DNA of 64,000 bases from an uncultured Opitutaceae bacterium (GTDB lineage Bacteria > Verrucomicrobiota > Verrucomicrobiia > Opitutales > Opitutaceae): assembly GCA_903862935.1 (NCBI GenBank), contig CAIOZY010000039.1:1-64000 (forward strand). The letters run 5' to 3'. The notes beneath the pieces were generated by a model. The model was not told the DNA's origin. It worked only from the letters and a program-made list of their open reading frames with translations, and searched no databases. Shown here piece after piece: positions 26,913 to 36,652 of this stretch. The position numbers and the translations under genes are program-made. Position 1 is the stretch's first letter; every line of letters begins with the position of its first letter.

Positions 26913-28154
26913 TCAGCGGGCGGCCGTCAGCGCGCGCTCCCGCTCGAAGGGCGTGGGGTGCGAGTAGTGGAAGGCGCTGAACCAGGGATGGGGCGTGAGG
27001 TTCGTCAGGTTCTTCTCGGCAAGTTTTCGCAGGGCCCCGACCATGCCCTCAGGCCCGCCCAGGGCATCCCGGGCAAACGCGTCGGCCTCGTACTCGTGGC
27101 GCCGCGACAGGCCGTTGAAAAGCGGCGAGAGCCAGAAGGTGACCAGCCCGCCCAAAAGGCCGCACAGAAGGAGCGCCGGGGCGGCCGCCCCGGCGGGATA
27201 GCCGAAGGCGGGGTTGAACCAGGCCGAGCCGGCGAGGGCGGCAACGGCCGCAAGGCACGCGAAGAGCCCGGCCGTGGACAGGGCGAGCCTCTTGGGGATG
27301 TGGCCGCAGCGGTAATGCCCGATCTCGTGGGCGAGGACAGCCTCCAATTCAAGGGGGGAGAGCTGGGCAACCAGGGTGTCGAAAAGGACGATCCGCCGGA
27401 AGCGGCCGAACCCGGTGAAAAAGGCGTTCGAATGGCCCGACCTCTTGCTGCCGTCCATCACCTGGATCGAGGCCGCACGAAACCCTGTTTTCTCGCCGAG
27501 GGCCATCAGCCGGGCTCTCAGCTCCCCCTCGGGCAGGGGTTCGAGCCGGTTGAACAGCGGCAGGATCAGCATCGGGTAAAGGACGATCATCACGAGCTGG
27601 ACGGCCGTGACGAGCACCGCCCCCCACACCCACCACAGGGGCCCCACCCACCCCACAAGGGCCAGCAGAGCCCAGACAACCGGAAACCCCAGAGCAAGCC
27701 CCAGGCCGAGCCCCTTGGCCTTGTCGGCGGCCCACAGGCCGGGGCTGGTGCGGTTGAAGCCGAACCGGCTCTCGATCCGGAACTGCTCCCAGGCGTCGAA
27801 AGGAAGCGACAGAAGCGAGAGCAGGACCCCGCAGATCACGACAAAGAGGGCCCCGGCCCACGCCGAACCCGGGGATCCCCAGCCCGAAACCCCGCGGTAG
27901 AGGGCCGGCAAAGCCCCGGTGAGGACCGCGGCGGCGAGGACGACCGCGTCAAAGACCTCGGTCACGCCCCCGAAGAGCGACCGGGCCAGGGTGTAGGCCA
28001 CAGCCTTTGAATAGGTGGGCCCGTCCATAACCGCGGCGGCAGCCGGAGGGGGGGCGTCCGCGTGACGGCTGACCTCGGAGCGGTTCAGCGCCGAAAGCCA
28101 CAGGGAGCCGGCGAGCCGGCCCAGGATCAGGATAGCGACGAGGACCGCTATCAC
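26913..28154 (-). CDS. M48 family metallopeptidase (Ste24/CAAX-protease-like)
   Basis: An integral membrane zinc protease of 413 residues with about seven hydrophobic segments. The metal site is HEIGHY near residue 280, with the third ligand in RRHEYEADAFAR. The N-terminal half carries the AWEQFRIESRFGFNRTSP stretch typical of Ste24-type bacterial relatives. In bacteria, relatives take part in membrane protein quality control; a CAAX substrate is not expected. Its ATG at 28154 overlaps the stop of the YugP-like gene upstream, so the two peptidases are probably one unit. Confidence 0.92.
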   Translation of the reverse strand: MIAVLVAILILGRLAGSLWLSALNRSEVSRHADAPPPAAAAVMDGPTYSKAVAYTLARSLFGGVTEVFDAVVLAAAVLTGALPALYRGVSGWGSPGSAWAGALFVVICGVLLSLLSLPFDAWEQFRIESRFGFNRTSPGLWAADKAKGLGLGLALGFPVVWALLALVGWVGPLWWVWGAVLVTAVQLVMIVLYPMLILPLFNRLEPLPEGELRARLMALGEKTGFRAASIQVMDGSKRSGHSNAFFTGFGRFRRIVLFDTLVAQLSPLELEAVLAHEIGHYRCGHIPKRLALSTAGLFACLAAVAALAGSAWFNPAFGYPAGAAAPALLLCGLLGGLVTFWLSPLFNGLSRRHEYEADAFARDALGGPEGMVGALRKLAEKNLTNLTPHPWFSAFHYSHPTPFERERALTAAR

Positions 28155-28855
28155 CGACGGCGCGACACGAGGTAGAGCAGGTACAGAAGCGAACTGACGA
28201 AGGCCGCCAGGTACGTCAGGGCCGCGGCGTTCAGGGTCTCGTTGACCCCGGGCATCTCATCGGGCTCGAGGACCCCCAGGTTCACCAGCTGCACCTTCGC
28301 CCTCCGGCTCGCGTCAAACTCAACCGGGAGCGTCACCAGGTTGAACAGGGTCAGGACCGCATAGCAGACGATTGCAATGTCCAGGATCAGGCCCGTCAGG
28401 CCCTGGATCAGAAACCAGCTCGCCAGGATGACAAAGGGAAGCACCCCGGAGACGACCCGTGTTGCCGGGACAAGCGCCATGCGAAAGTTGAGCATCTGGT
28501 AGCCGACCTTGTGCTGGATCGCGTGGCCGGCCTCGTGGGCGGCGACCCCGACTGCCGCCAGGCTCGTCCCGCGGTAGTTCTCGCTGGACAGGACCAGCTT
28601 CTTGCCGATCGGGTCGTAGTGGTCGGTCAGGTGCCCCTCGGTCTCCTCGATTGTGACATCGGTGATCCCCGCCTGGGTCATGACCGCCTCGGCCGCCTCG
28701 CGCCCGCTTAAGCCCCCGCGGGACAGAATGCGGGAATTTTTGTCATAGGCGCTCGAGACGCGGATCTGCGCATAGATCGCGAAGATGAAGACCAGGATCA
28801 GCAACAGGTAAAAGACGCCTGTGGAGATGAAGATGAACGCAAGGGGAGCCATCAT
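28151..28855 (-). CDS. YugP-like membrane zinc metallopeptidase
   Basis: A protein of 234 residues with one N-terminal and several later hydrophobic segments. VAAHEAGHAIQHK carries the zinc-binding HEAGH near residue 112. The segments YDPIGKKLVLSSENYRG before it and LPVEFDASRRAK after it are characteristic of the YugP/DUF2268-unrelated zinc metallopeptidase family, whose physiological substrate is unknown. The start could be either of two adjacent ATGs at 28855. It follows the M3 oligopeptidase by 43 bp and overlaps the M48 gene by 4 bp, making a run of three metallopeptidases. Confidence 0.9.
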   Translation of the reverse strand: MMAPLAFIFISTGVFYLLLILVFIFAIYAQIRVSSAYDKNSRILSRGGLSGREAAEAVMTQAGITDVTIEETEGHLTDHYDPIGKKLVLSSENYRGTSLAAVGVAAHEAGHAIQHKVGYQMLNFRMALVPATRVVSGVLPFVILASWFLIQGLTGLILDIAIVCYAVLTLFNLVTLPVEFDASRRAKVQLVNLGVLEPDEMPGVNETLNAAALTYLAAFVSSLLYLLYLVSRRR

Positions 28856-28898
28856 GGAAAGGATTGACGCGAGAACTTAGCGGAGGTTGCAAAAGAGG

Positions 28899-30989
28899 TC
28901 AACTCCGCGGGGCCTCCGCGGAGGGCAGAAGCCCGCACCTGATGAGCAGGGCGCCCAGATCGGGGTCCCTCCCCATGAAGTCGCGGAAGAGCCGGGCCGG
29001 GTCGTCCGAGTTTCCCCGGCTGAGGATCTTGTCCACGAACTCAGACCCCACCCGTGAGCTGAAGATCCCTTCGGCTTTGAACCGGGTGAAGGCGTCGGCG
29101 TCGAGGACCTCGGCCCATTTGTAGGAATAGTATCCGGCCGCGTAGCCGACCGGGTCGGCGAAGATGTGGGTGAAGCGCTTGGCGGCCGTCGGGGCCGGCG
29201 GCTCGGTCGGCACCAGGCAGTCGGCGACCGCGGCGCGGAGCGCGGGTTCGGGGTCCGCCGGCCCCGAGAACTCCGCGGTTTGCGTATGCACGATCAGGTC
29301 CAGCTTCGCGAGCGAGACCTGCCGCATGACGGCGCAGGCCGACCTGAAGTTTTTCGCCTGGGTCATCCTGCGGAAGATCCCCTCGGGGATCGCTTCCCCG
29401 GTCTCGTGGTGCCGGGCGAACAGGTCCAGGCTCTCGCGCTCCCAGCACCAGTTTTCGAGGATCTGCGAGGGCAGTTCCACAAAGTCCCAAGCGACGTTGA
29501 TCCCGTTGAGCGACTTGAACTCGACCTCGCCCAGGAGCCCGTGGAGCAGGTGGCCGAACTCGTGGAAGAGGGTCTCGACCTCGCGGTGGCTGAGGAGGGC
29601 GGGCCGGCCCCCGGCCGGGGGGGTGAGGTTCCCGCAGATCAGCCCCAGGTGGGGCGCCCGGCTCCCGTCGGCCCGCGGCCCCCCGGTGATCAGGGTGTTC
29701 ATCCAGGCCCCTCCGCGCTTGGCCTCGCGCGGGTGCCAGTCGGCGTAGAAGCAGCCGACCCGCCGCCCCCGGCGGTCGTCGACGTCGTAGAAGCGCACGT
29801 CGGGGTGCCAGGTTTCGACCTGCCCCTGCGGCCGCTCGGTCACGCGAACGCCGAACACCCGGCGGGCGATCTCGAACAACCCGGCGACCACCCGGTCCAT
29901 GGGAAAGTACGGCCTCAAGGCCTCCTCGTCGAAGTCGTACCGGGCCCTTCGCAGTCGCTCTGACCAGAAGGCGATCTCCCACGGGGCGAGCCGGCCGGCA
30001 GGCCCGCCCGGCTCCCCGGCCGTCCTCGCCTCCTCCAGTTCGCGGCACTCCCGCTCGAAGGCCGGGGCGCAGCGGCTCCTCAGATCCTTAAGAAAGGCGA
30101 GCGCCCGGTCGGCCGACTTGGCCATCCGCCGCTCCAGGACCGAGTCGGCAAAATGCGCCTTTCCCAGAATCGACGCCTTCTCGGCCCTAAGGGCGAGGAT
30201 CCGGCCGACGAGGCCCGTGTTGTCGTGGGGGGCCCTCGCGCCGACCGCGGCAGCGGCCTCCCACATCTGGCGCCTGAGCTCCGGATCCTCAAGGTACGTG
30301 AGGAAAGGCTCGGTCGAGGGTGCCTGGAGAGTGAAGCGCCAGGCGGGCGCGCCCTCGGCGCCCAGACCCCGCTCCGCCGCGCTCTGCCGGGCAGCCGCCT
30401 TGGCCCGTTCCGGAAGCCCCGCCAGGCGCCGCTCCTCCCGGACGACCAGGTCCCACCCGTTCGTCGCGTCGAGGACGTTGTCGGAGAATTTCTGCGTCAC
30501 TTCCGCCAGCTCGCCCTGCAGGGCCTCAAGCCTCTGCTTTCGCGCCGGGTCCAGGTCGGCCCCCGCCTCGCGGAAGTCGGCGAGGGTCTCCTCGAGGAGC
30601 CTGCGGCGAACTCCCGTCAGGGACGCGGCCGACGGCGAACCCGCGAAGGCCCTGACCCGCTCCCAAAGTGCGCCGTTCAGCCGGATCCTCGCAAAGAAGG
30701 CCGAGACCCGGGGAAGCGCCGCGTTGTGCGCCGCCCTCAAAGCCGGCGTGTCCGCCACCGACTGCAGGTGGGCCACCTTCCCCCAGGCGACCGAGAGATC
30801 CTCGGTAGCCTCCTCGAGCGCCGCAATCGTGTTCTCGAACGTGAGCGAGGCCGGGTCCTTCGCCGCGATCGCGTCGAGCGCAGCCTGGGCGCGACCGAGT
30901 CCCTCGTCCACGGCGGGCCCGACCTGCTCCGGAGACAGGCGCGACCAGCGGATCTCGAAGGAGGGGTCGAGGAACGGATTGTCGGACAT
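28899..30989 (-). CDS. prlC: M3 family oligopeptidase (oligopeptidase A-like)
   Basis: A protein of 696 residues, close to E. coli PrlC/OpdA (680). It degrades short peptides, including cleaved signal peptides, in the cytoplasm. The zinc site HEFGHLLHGLL lies near residue 473 with a downstream glutamate in SQILENWCWE. The usual N-terminal MSDNPFLDP and the conserved VGCFYADWHPREAKRGGAWM region are present. No signal peptide was seen. bioC ends 34 bp upstream on the same strand, so it may be transcribed as the tail of the biotin operon. Other M3 relatives such as Dcp are possible but less similar. Confidence 0.93.
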   Translation of the reverse strand: MSDNPFLDPSFEIRWSRLSPEQVGPAVDEGLGRAQAALDAIAAKDPASLTFENTIAALEEATEDLSVAWGKVAHLQSVADTPALRAAHNAALPRVSAFFARIRLNGALWERVRAFAGSPSAASLTGVRRRLLEETLADFREAGADLDPARKQRLEALQGELAEVTQKFSDNVLDATNGWDLVVREERRLAGLPERAKAAARQSAAERGLGAEGAPAWRFTLQAPSTEPFLTYLEDPELRRQMWEAAAAVGARAPHDNTGLVGRILALRAEKASILGKAHFADSVLERRMAKSADRALAFLKDLRSRCAPAFERECRELEEARTAGEPGGPAGRLAPWEIAFWSERLRRARYDFDEEALRPYFPMDRVVAGLFEIARRVFGVRVTERPQGQVETWHPDVRFYDVDDRRGRRVGCFYADWHPREAKRGGAWMNTLITGGPRADGSRAPHLGLICGNLTPPAGGRPALLSHREVETLFHEFGHLLHGLLGEVEFKSLNGINVAWDFVELPSQILENWCWERESLDLFARHHETGEAIPEGIFRRMTQAKNFRSACAVMRQVSLAKLDLIVHTQTAEFSGPADPEPALRAAVADCLVPTEPPAPTAAKRFTHIFADPVGYAAGYYSYKWAEVLDADAFTRFKAEGIFSSRVGSEFVDKILSRGNSDDPARLFRDFMGRDPDLGALLIRCGLLPSAEAPRS

Positions 30990-31023
30990 CGGCCCTGAGA
31001 TGACCGGGGCGCACGGCCGCTTG

Positions 31024-31794
31024 TCAAGCGCCGCGCCGGACCGCCTCGAACCGGTAGAAGCTCCAGCTCGCCCAGACGCCCCCGGGCCCGCCGTGGCGGG
31101 CCTCGTACTGGCCGATCAGGCGCCGGAGGGAACCCGGGCCGTGGCGGCGCCCAGGCGCCCCGCCGATCCCGTGAATGGACCGCATAAAATCCAGGCCCGA
31201 GCGGTAGCAAAAGACCCGCTTCACGGAATCCTCCCTCAGGAGCCTAAGACCCGCGCCCTCGAGCGCCTGGCGCCACTCTTCAGGGGTCCTCCAGGTGACG
31301 GGGGGACTCTCCCCGGAAAGGGCCGCCCATTCGGACAGGCTCTCGGCGGCAAATAGGCCCGCCACGACCCGGCCCCCCGGGGCGAGGCAGGCCTCCCACG
31401 CGGCGAGGGTCGAGGCCGGATCGGCGGCCCACTGGAGCATGCTGCTGGAGAAGATCCAGTCCCACGGCCCGCCCGAAGGGGCCTCAGCGGCCATGACCCG
31501 CCATTCGGCCTGGGGAACCCGGAGTTGTCCCGCAGCGCACATCGCATCCGAAAGGTCCGTCGCCAGGAGCCGCCCCTCCCAGGGGATGAGCCGCTCCGTG
31601 AAGATCCCCGGGCCGGCGCCAATCTCCAGGGCCGCCCCCCGGCGCCCCGGCGGAAGCCACTGCGAAAGCCAGCGGGCCATTTCCACCTGGACCTGGGCGT
31701 ACTTCAGATAGGTCCGGGCCGCGCGGCTGAAGCTGTCGACGACCGCCTCGCTTCGGAGCAATCCCGCCTCGGAGGGGCTCATGGCCGTGCTCAT
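31024..31794 (-). CDS. bioC: Malonyl-ACP O-methyltransferase BioC
   Basis: A SAM methyltransferase of 256 residues with motif I LEIGAGPGIFTERL near residue 50, an acidic ribose-binding residue in LLATDLSD and SMLQWA as post-motif. BioC methylates malonyl-ACP to disguise it as a fatty-acid primer for pimelate synthesis. The assignment rests on its place in a bioA-bioB-bioDF-hydrolase-bioC operon and on the N-terminal VVDSFSRAARTYLKYAQVQ, like the BioC start. The ATG at 31794 overlaps the upstream hydrolase stop (ATGA). A second ATG lies at 31782. Confidence 0.88.
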   Translation of the reverse strand: MSTAMSPSEAGLLRSEAVVDSFSRAARTYLKYAQVQVEMARWLSQWLPPGRRGAALEIGAGPGIFTERLIPWEGRLLATDLSDAMCAAGQLRVPQAEWRVMAAEAPSGGPWDWIFSSSMLQWAADPASTLAAWEACLAPGGRVVAGLFAAESLSEWAALSGESPPVTWRTPEEWRQALEGAGLRLLREDSVKRVFCYRSGLDFMRSIHGIGGAPGRRHGPGSLRRLIGQYEARHGGPGGVWASWSFYRFEAVRRGA

Positions 31795-32417
31795 GGTTCC
31801 TGCGCCCCATCCGGTCCGGCCTGGGCCGCCAGGGCCCTCATCAGGGCGAGCGGGTGATGGCCGGCTCCCGCAACGACCGAGATCCGCGGCTCGATCTCGC
31901 GCAGTCTCTGCGCGTCGAGCAATCGGTCCTCGCTTCCGCACCAGGCTCTCCATCCCTCGGGCAAACGCGGGGGGACGGCGAGCGCTTCGAGGCGCTCGAG
32001 CCCCCATCGCAAGTCCGCTTCCTCCCCCGCCCCGTCGGCTGGGGCATCCAGCCCCGAAAGCGAGTAGAAGCCGCGGAGGGCCGCGGCCCGGTCGGCGCCG
32101 AGCCTCCGGGATAAAAGCCGGATCTCGGCCCGGCTGATCCGCCCTCCGTCGAGGGCCTCCTTGGGGAAGGCGAAGATGGGGGAAAGAAGCGCGACCCTGC
32201 GGCCCGCGCGGGCCGCAAGCTCCGGCTCGGAGAGCAAAAGGAGCGACCCCAGGGAATATCCCGCCACCCAGTCGAAGGGCCCCTGTTCGGCAAGCCGGCC
32301 CACCGCGCCCGGGCGGGCGCCCTCAAAGGAGTGCCCGGCGAGCGGAAACGCCTCGGCCGCGAGCCCGGAAAACCAGGCCTGGGGCACGGCCCAGCCCAAA
32401 AGCCAGCCGATCCTCAC
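31791..32417 (-). CDS. BioH/BioG-like alpha/beta hydrolase of the biotin operon
   Basis: A short hydrolase of 208 residues. The nucleophile is Ser55 in VAGYSLGSLLLL, and a His occurs in GAGHHPLALMR near the C-terminus; LLGWAVPQAWFSGL occupies the place of the BioH/BioG start. BioH-type enzymes cleave the methyl ester of pimeloyl-ACP to end the BioC cycle. This gene sits between bioDF and bioC with GTGA and ATGA overlaps, exactly where such an esterase is needed. It is smaller than BioH (256), closer to BioG. The GTG at 32417 was preferred to a GTG at 32444 because of the coupling overlap. Confidence 0.8.
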   Translation of the reverse strand: MRIGWLLGWAVPQAWFSGLAAEAFPLAGHSFEGARPGAVGRLAEQGPFDWVAGYSLGSLLLLSEPELAARAGRRVALLSPIFAFPKEALDGGRISRAEIRLLSRRLGADRAAALRGFYSLSGLDAPADGAGEEADLRWGLERLEALAVPPRLPEGWRAWCGSEDRLLDAQRLREIEPRISVVAGAGHHPLALMRALAAQAGPDGAQEP

Positions 32418-34243
32418 CGGCCCACCCCCCGGCCCGGGCTCCACGCCCTGAGGGCGGAGCGCACCCGGGCGAAGTCGGCGGGCCCCAGGGTGCGCTTGAG
32501 GGAAATCCTAAGCCGGCTTGTCCCCGCCGGCACCGTCGGGGGGCGGACCGCGGCGACCAGGATCCCCTGGGCGCGCAGGCCCTCGGCGACACCGAGGGCC
32601 CGGTCCTCGTCGTCCAGCCGGACGGGAACGATCGGGGAGTCTCCGTCGGGGACCTCCCAGCCGTCCGAACGCAGGGCGCCTCTGAAGCAGCGCGAGGCCT
32701 CCTGCCACCGGCCCTGGTCCGCGGACAGGTCCCGGACCCTCCCGATCGCCGCCAGGGCGCACGCGGCGTTGACCGGGGAGAGCGCCGTCGAATACACGAA
32801 CTCCCCGGCCACGTTGACCAGGGCGTCCCGGACCGCCTCGTCGCGAAAGAGCGAATACGCCCCGCCCGAGGCGAGGGTCTTTCCCAGGGTTCCCACAAGG
32901 ACGTCCACCTCCCCGGAGGCCCCCGAGGCAAGCGCGAGCCCGGCGCCCCCGGGGCCGTACCAGCCGAGGGCGTGCGCCTCGTCCAGGACCCAGAAGAACC
33001 GGTGCTTGCGCTTGAGTTCGGCCAGGCGCCCCAGGTCGGGAAAGTCCCCGTCCATGCTAAAGACGCTCTCGGTGACGACCAGGGCCGGCGCGGCCTGCCG
33101 GGCGTCCCGCTCAAGCCACCGCTCGAGCCGGTCCAAGTCCAAGTGGGGGTAGCGCTGGATCCTGGCCCCCCCCCGCAGGAGCCCGGCGATCATGCTGTGG
33201 TGGATCAGCCGGTCGGCGTAGACCCGGTCCCCGCGCTGGGCGAGGGTGCCCAATACCGCGCCGTTTGCGGCGTAGCCGCTCGTCCACAGAAGCCCGAAGT
33301 CAAATCCGTGCCAGGAGCACAGGGCCGCGACCAACCGCTCGTGGCCCTCGGTCCATCCGGTGATCAGCGGCGAGGCCGAGGCCGAGGTGCCCTCCCGGAC
33401 CGCGGCCTCGGCCGCGGCTGCGGCAAGGGCCGGGTCGCGCGCCAAGTCCAGGTAGTCGTTGTCGGCGAGGTTCAGGACCGACTCGCGGGGCGGGGCCACG
33501 CGCAGGCGCCGCCGCAGGTGCTTTTTTTCCCGCTCGGCAAGGATCGCGGCGCAGCGGCCCGCAAACGAATCGGCCGCCGGCCCGGCCGGATGGACTCCGG
33601 ACAGGCGCCGATGGACCGCGCCGGGGTCTGCGGGCAGGTCGGCGCCGTGGCCCTGCTCGGCCCAGACCGGAACGCCGGCCGACTGGAGCCCCGCGCGGTT
33701 TGATTCGGCCGTGGCGGCGTCGGGTATCTCCACCGTGTTGAGCCAGATTCCGGCTGCCAGCCCCGCCCCCTCGGCCCGGCCAAAAGCGAGTCGGGCCTGG
33801 TTGATGGCCCCGAGGCGGTCGGGGACCACGATCACAAGCCGGTCGACCCCGGCCTCCTCGGCAAAGTCGGCCCAGTCCCGGCCCCGGTCGTCGAGCGGGG
33901 TCGCAATGCCCCCGGCCCCCTCGAAGATCCTCCAGTCGCACTCGGGCAGCGCCCAGGCCTTCTCGACAAGCCCCTCGAAGGAGACGCGCCGGCCCTCCGC
34001 GGCCGCGGCGGCCGCCGGCGCAAGCGGCCGGGAGAACGACTCGAGGGTCAGGGCCAGGGCCTGGGTGCCCGACATCCGGAGAGCGCGCTCCGCGTCGCCG
34101 CCCGAGCCCGGGACGACGCCCGTTTCGACCACCTTGACGATCTGGACCCGGGAGCCGTCCTCCCCGAGAATCCGCGCCAAGGCGGCCACGACCCGGGTCT
34201 TCCCAACCCCGGTGTCCGATCCGGTGACGAGGAGCTGCTGCAT
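32414..34243 (-). CDS. BioD-BioF fusion: dethiobiotin synthetase and 8-amino-7-oxononanoate synthase
   Basis: A protein of 609 residues with two biotin-pathway enzymes in one chain. Residues 1-205 are BioD: P-loop GSDTGVGKT near residue 7, KVVETGVV and EGAGGIATPLDD. After a linker, residues about 230-609 are BioF: LADNDYLDLARDP, HHSMIAGL, FSMDGDFPDL, VLDEAHALGWYG and the PLP-binding Lys455 in GTLGKTLASGG. BioF makes KAPA from pimeloyl-ACP and alanine, and BioD closes the ureido ring of DAPA. The steps are not consecutive, because BioA acts between them. The ATG at 34243 begins the BioD fold directly. A fusion break from a sequencing error is unlikely because the frame is continuous. Confidence 0.93.
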   Translation of the reverse strand: MQQLLVTGSDTGVGKTRVVAALARILGEDGSRVQIVKVVETGVVPGSGGDAERALRMSGTQALALTLESFSRPLAPAAAAAAEGRRVSFEGLVEKAWALPECDWRIFEGAGGIATPLDDRGRDWADFAEEAGVDRLVIVVPDRLGAINQARLAFGRAEGAGLAAGIWLNTVEIPDAATAESNRAGLQSAGVPVWAEQGHGADLPADPGAVHRRLSGVHPAGPAADSFAGRCAAILAEREKKHLRRRLRVAPPRESVLNLADNDYLDLARDPALAAAAAEAAVREGTSASASPLITGWTEGHERLVAALCSWHGFDFGLLWTSGYAANGAVLGTLAQRGDRVYADRLIHHSMIAGLLRGGARIQRYPHLDLDRLERWLERDARQAAPALVVTESVFSMDGDFPDLGRLAELKRKHRFFWVLDEAHALGWYGPGGAGLALASGASGEVDVLVGTLGKTLASGGAYSLFRDEAVRDALVNVAGEFVYSTALSPVNAACALAAIGRVRDLSADQGRWQEASRCFRGALRSDGWEVPDGDSPIVPVRLDDEDRALGVAEGLRAQGILVAAVRPPTVPAGTSRLRISLKRTLGPADFARVRSALRAWSPGRGVGR

Positions 34244-34256
34244 GGGAGGCCCCGGG

Positions 34257-35228
34257 CTAGGCCCGGGACGAGGCCCCCTCCGGCTCTCCGGCGGCAAGGG
34301 GATGCATCCCGAGCCGGGCCAGGAGTTCCAGGTCCTCGGAACGCTCCGGGTTGGGGGTCGTCAGGAGCTTGTCGCCGAGGAAGATGCTGTTTGCCCCGGC
34401 CAGGAAGCACAGGGCCTGCGCCTCCTCGCTCATGGCCGTGCGGCCGGCCGACAGGCGGACCATCGCCTTGGGCATCAGGATCCGCGCGGTGGCGATCACG
34501 CGGACAAACTCGAAGATGTCGACCGGCTCCCTCTCTGCGAGCGGGGTGCCCTCAACGGGAACCAGGGCGTTGATCGGCACGGAGTCGGGCTGCGGCTCGA
34601 GGTTCGCCAGCTCGGCCAGGAGCTTCAATCGGTCCTCCACCGACTCGCCCATCCCGAGGATTCCGCCGGAGCACACCTGGAGACCGGCCTCCCGGACGGC
34701 CGCCAGGGTCGACAGCCGCTCGTCGTAGGTCCTAGTCGTGATGATCGACGGGTAGTACTCCCGGGAGGTGTCCAGATTGTGGTTGTAGACGGCGCACCCG
34801 GCCTGCCTCAGGCGGCCGGCCTGCTCGGCGGTCAGCATCCCCAGGGTGCAGCACACCTCGAGCCCGAGGGCGGCCACCCCGCTCACCGTCTCCAGGACCG
34901 AGTCGAACTGCGGACCGTCGCGCACCTCGCGCCAGGCGGCCCCCATGCAGAAGCGCGAGGCGCCGCCGGCGCGGGCCGCGCGGGCCGCAGCGACCACGGA
35001 AGAAGTGTCCATGAGCGGCTCCGGGTCGACCGCCGTGTCGTAGCGCGAGGCCTGCGGGCAGTACTTGCAGTCCTCCGGGCAGCGGCCGGTCTTGATCGAC
35101 TGCAGGGTGCACAGCTGCACGCCGGCCGGGTCGTGGTGGAGCCGGTGGGCCTGCTGGGCCTTGAACATCAGGTCGGGCAGCGGCAGCTTGTACAGGGCGC
35201 GGATCGTGGCGAGGTCTCGGGTGGGCAT
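34257..35228 (-). CDS. bioB: Biotin synthase
   Basis: A radical-SAM enzyme of 323 residues that inserts sulfur into dethiobiotin. The CxxxCxxC cluster motif is Cys50, Cys54 and Cys57 in [12 protein letters not shown]. [2Fe-2S] ligand regions are [18 protein letters not shown] and the arginine in [26 protein letters not shown] is a strong BioB signature. The ATG at 35228 gives [20 protein letters not shown], a usual start. It follows bioA by 23 bp and precedes bioDF by 13 bp. Confidence 0.97.
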   Translation of the reverse strand: MPTRDLATIRALYKLPLPDLMFKAQQAHRLHHDPAGVQLCTLQSIKTGRCPEDCKYCPQASRYDTAVDPEPLMDTSSVVAAARAARAGGASRFCMGAAWREVRDGPQFDSVLETVSGVAALGLEVCCTLGMLTAEQAGRLRQAGCAVYNHNLDTSREYYPSIITTRTYDERLSTLAAVREAGLQVCSGGILGMGESVEDRLKLLAELANLEPQPDSVPINALVPVEGTPLAEREPVDIFEFVRVIATARILMPKAMVRLSAGRTAMSEEAQALCFLAGANSIFLGDKLLTTPNPERSEDLELLARLGMHPLAAGEPEGASSRA

Positions 35229-35251
35229 GGGAGGGGAAAAGGGGAATGGCG

Positions 35252-36604
35252 CTAGGCGCGGGGGACGGCGGCGTCGAGGGCGGCGGCCGTCCGCCCGACC
35301 AGTTCGGACAATTCCTGCTCGCTTAAGCAGAACGGGGGGACCAAGGGCAGCGTGTCGCCAAGGGGCCTCAGGAGCAGCCCGCACTCGCGGGCCTTCAGGC
35401 AGACCCGGAGCCCCAGCCGCGGTTCCCTGGGTCCTAACGGGGCCAGGTCCAGTGCGGCGGCGAACCCGCGCTGGCGAACCTCAAGGATGCGGGGGTCTCC
35501 CGCGAACGCCTCGCCGAGGGCCCGGCCGAAGAAGGCGATCCGCTCGCGCAGGACCCCGGACTCAACCAAGGGGATGAGCTTGCGGATGTTCTCGAGGGCA
35601 ACCGCGGCCGCCAGGGGGTTCCCGGTGAATGTGTGGCCGTGGTAGAAGGCCCGGCCGCTGTCGTGGGAGCCGAGAAAGGCATCGAAGATCGCATCGGATG
35701 TCAGCGTCGCCGCGAGCGGCAGGTAGCCCGCCGTAAGGCCTTTCGCCAGGCACAGGAAGTCCGGGCGCACGCCCTCCTGCGTGCAGACCAGGATCGGCCC
35801 CACCCGTCCGAATCCGACAAAGACCTCGTCAAGGATCAGGTGGACGCCGTGCCGGCGGCAGAGTTCGGCCACCGCGCGGACAAATCCCGGGGGCTGCAGC
35901 CTCATGCCCGCCGCGCCCTGGACGGACGGCTCGATGATGACGCAGGCGGTCGTGCCCGCCTCGGCCTCGAGAAGGCCCCGCAGCGAGGCCAGGCTCGCCT
36001 CGGAGTCAGCCGAGAAGACTTGCCCCCCCCACTCCCGGCAATGCGGCGCGGTGAAGTGCTTGGCCGGCAGGCACCACGGCCGGAACCGCTCGTGAAAGGC
36101 TCCGCTGTCCCCCGCCCCCATCGCGCCGAAGGTGTCCCCGTGGTAGCCGCCTTGAAGCCCGATCACCCCGCGCTTCTCGGGCCGGCCCGAAAGCTGCCAG
36201 TACTGGAAGGACAGCTTCAGGGCCACCTCAACGGCGCCGGCCCCATTGTCGCTGAAGAAGACCCGGTCCAGGCCCGAGGGGGCGAGCCCGGACAGCTCGG
36301 AGGCAAGTTCGGAGCCCACCGGATGGGTGAGCCCGAGCATGGTCGAGTGGGCGACCTTCCTGAGCTGGCGCTCCAGGGCGGCGTTTAGGTCCGGGTCGTT
36401 GTGGCCGTGTACGTTCGTCCAGATCGAGGCCGTCCCGTCGAGATAGGTCCGGCCCTGCGTGTCGGTGAGCCACCCCCCCTGGCCCGAGGCGATCTCGATT
36501 GTCGGAAGGGAGGCGTACTCCCTCATCTGGGTAAACGGATGCCACACGTGCCGCAGGTCCGCGGCAGCGGCTGGTGTCGTCGTCCCTTGGGCTTGGGCTG
36601 GCAT
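35252..36604 (-). CDS. bioA: Adenosylmethionine-8-amino-7-oxononanoate aminotransferase
   Basis: A class III aminotransferase of 450 residues that converts KAPA to DAPA with SAM as amino donor. BioA landmarks are HVWHPFTQM near the N-terminus, [10 protein letters not shown], the PLP Asp in [12 protein letters not shown] and the Schiff-base Lys in [15 protein letters not shown]. The ATG at 36604 (MPAQAQG) was chosen because similarity starts about 18 residues later. It is the first gene of the biotin operon, and a BirA-type inverted repeat lies 49-78 bp upstream. Confidence 0.96.
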   Translation of the reverse strand: MPAQAQGTTTPAAAADLRHVWHPFTQMREYASLPTIEIASGQGGWLTDTQGRTYLDGTASIWTNVHGHNDPDLNAALERQLRKVAHSTMLGLTHPVGSELASELSGLAPSGLDRVFFSDNGAGAVEVALKLSFQYWQLSGRPEKRGVIGLQGGYHGDTFGAMGAGDSGAFHERFRPWCLPAKHFTAPHCREWGGQVFSADSEASLASLRGLLEAEAGTTACVIIEPSVQGAAGMRLQPPGFVRAVAELCRRHGVHLILDEVFVGFGRVGPILVCTQEGVRPDFLCLAKGLTAGYLPLAATLTSDAIFDAFLGSHDSGRAFYHGHTFTGNPLAAAVALENIRKLIPLVESGVLRERIAFFGRALGEAFAGDPRILEVRQRGFAAALDLAPLGPREPRLGLRVCLKARECGLLLRPLGDTLPLVPPFCLSEQELSELVGRTAAALDAAVPRA

Positions 36605-36652
36605 GCGCTGAAGCCGCAGCCAAGTCCGAACATGGCGGACCTGCAAGCCTTC

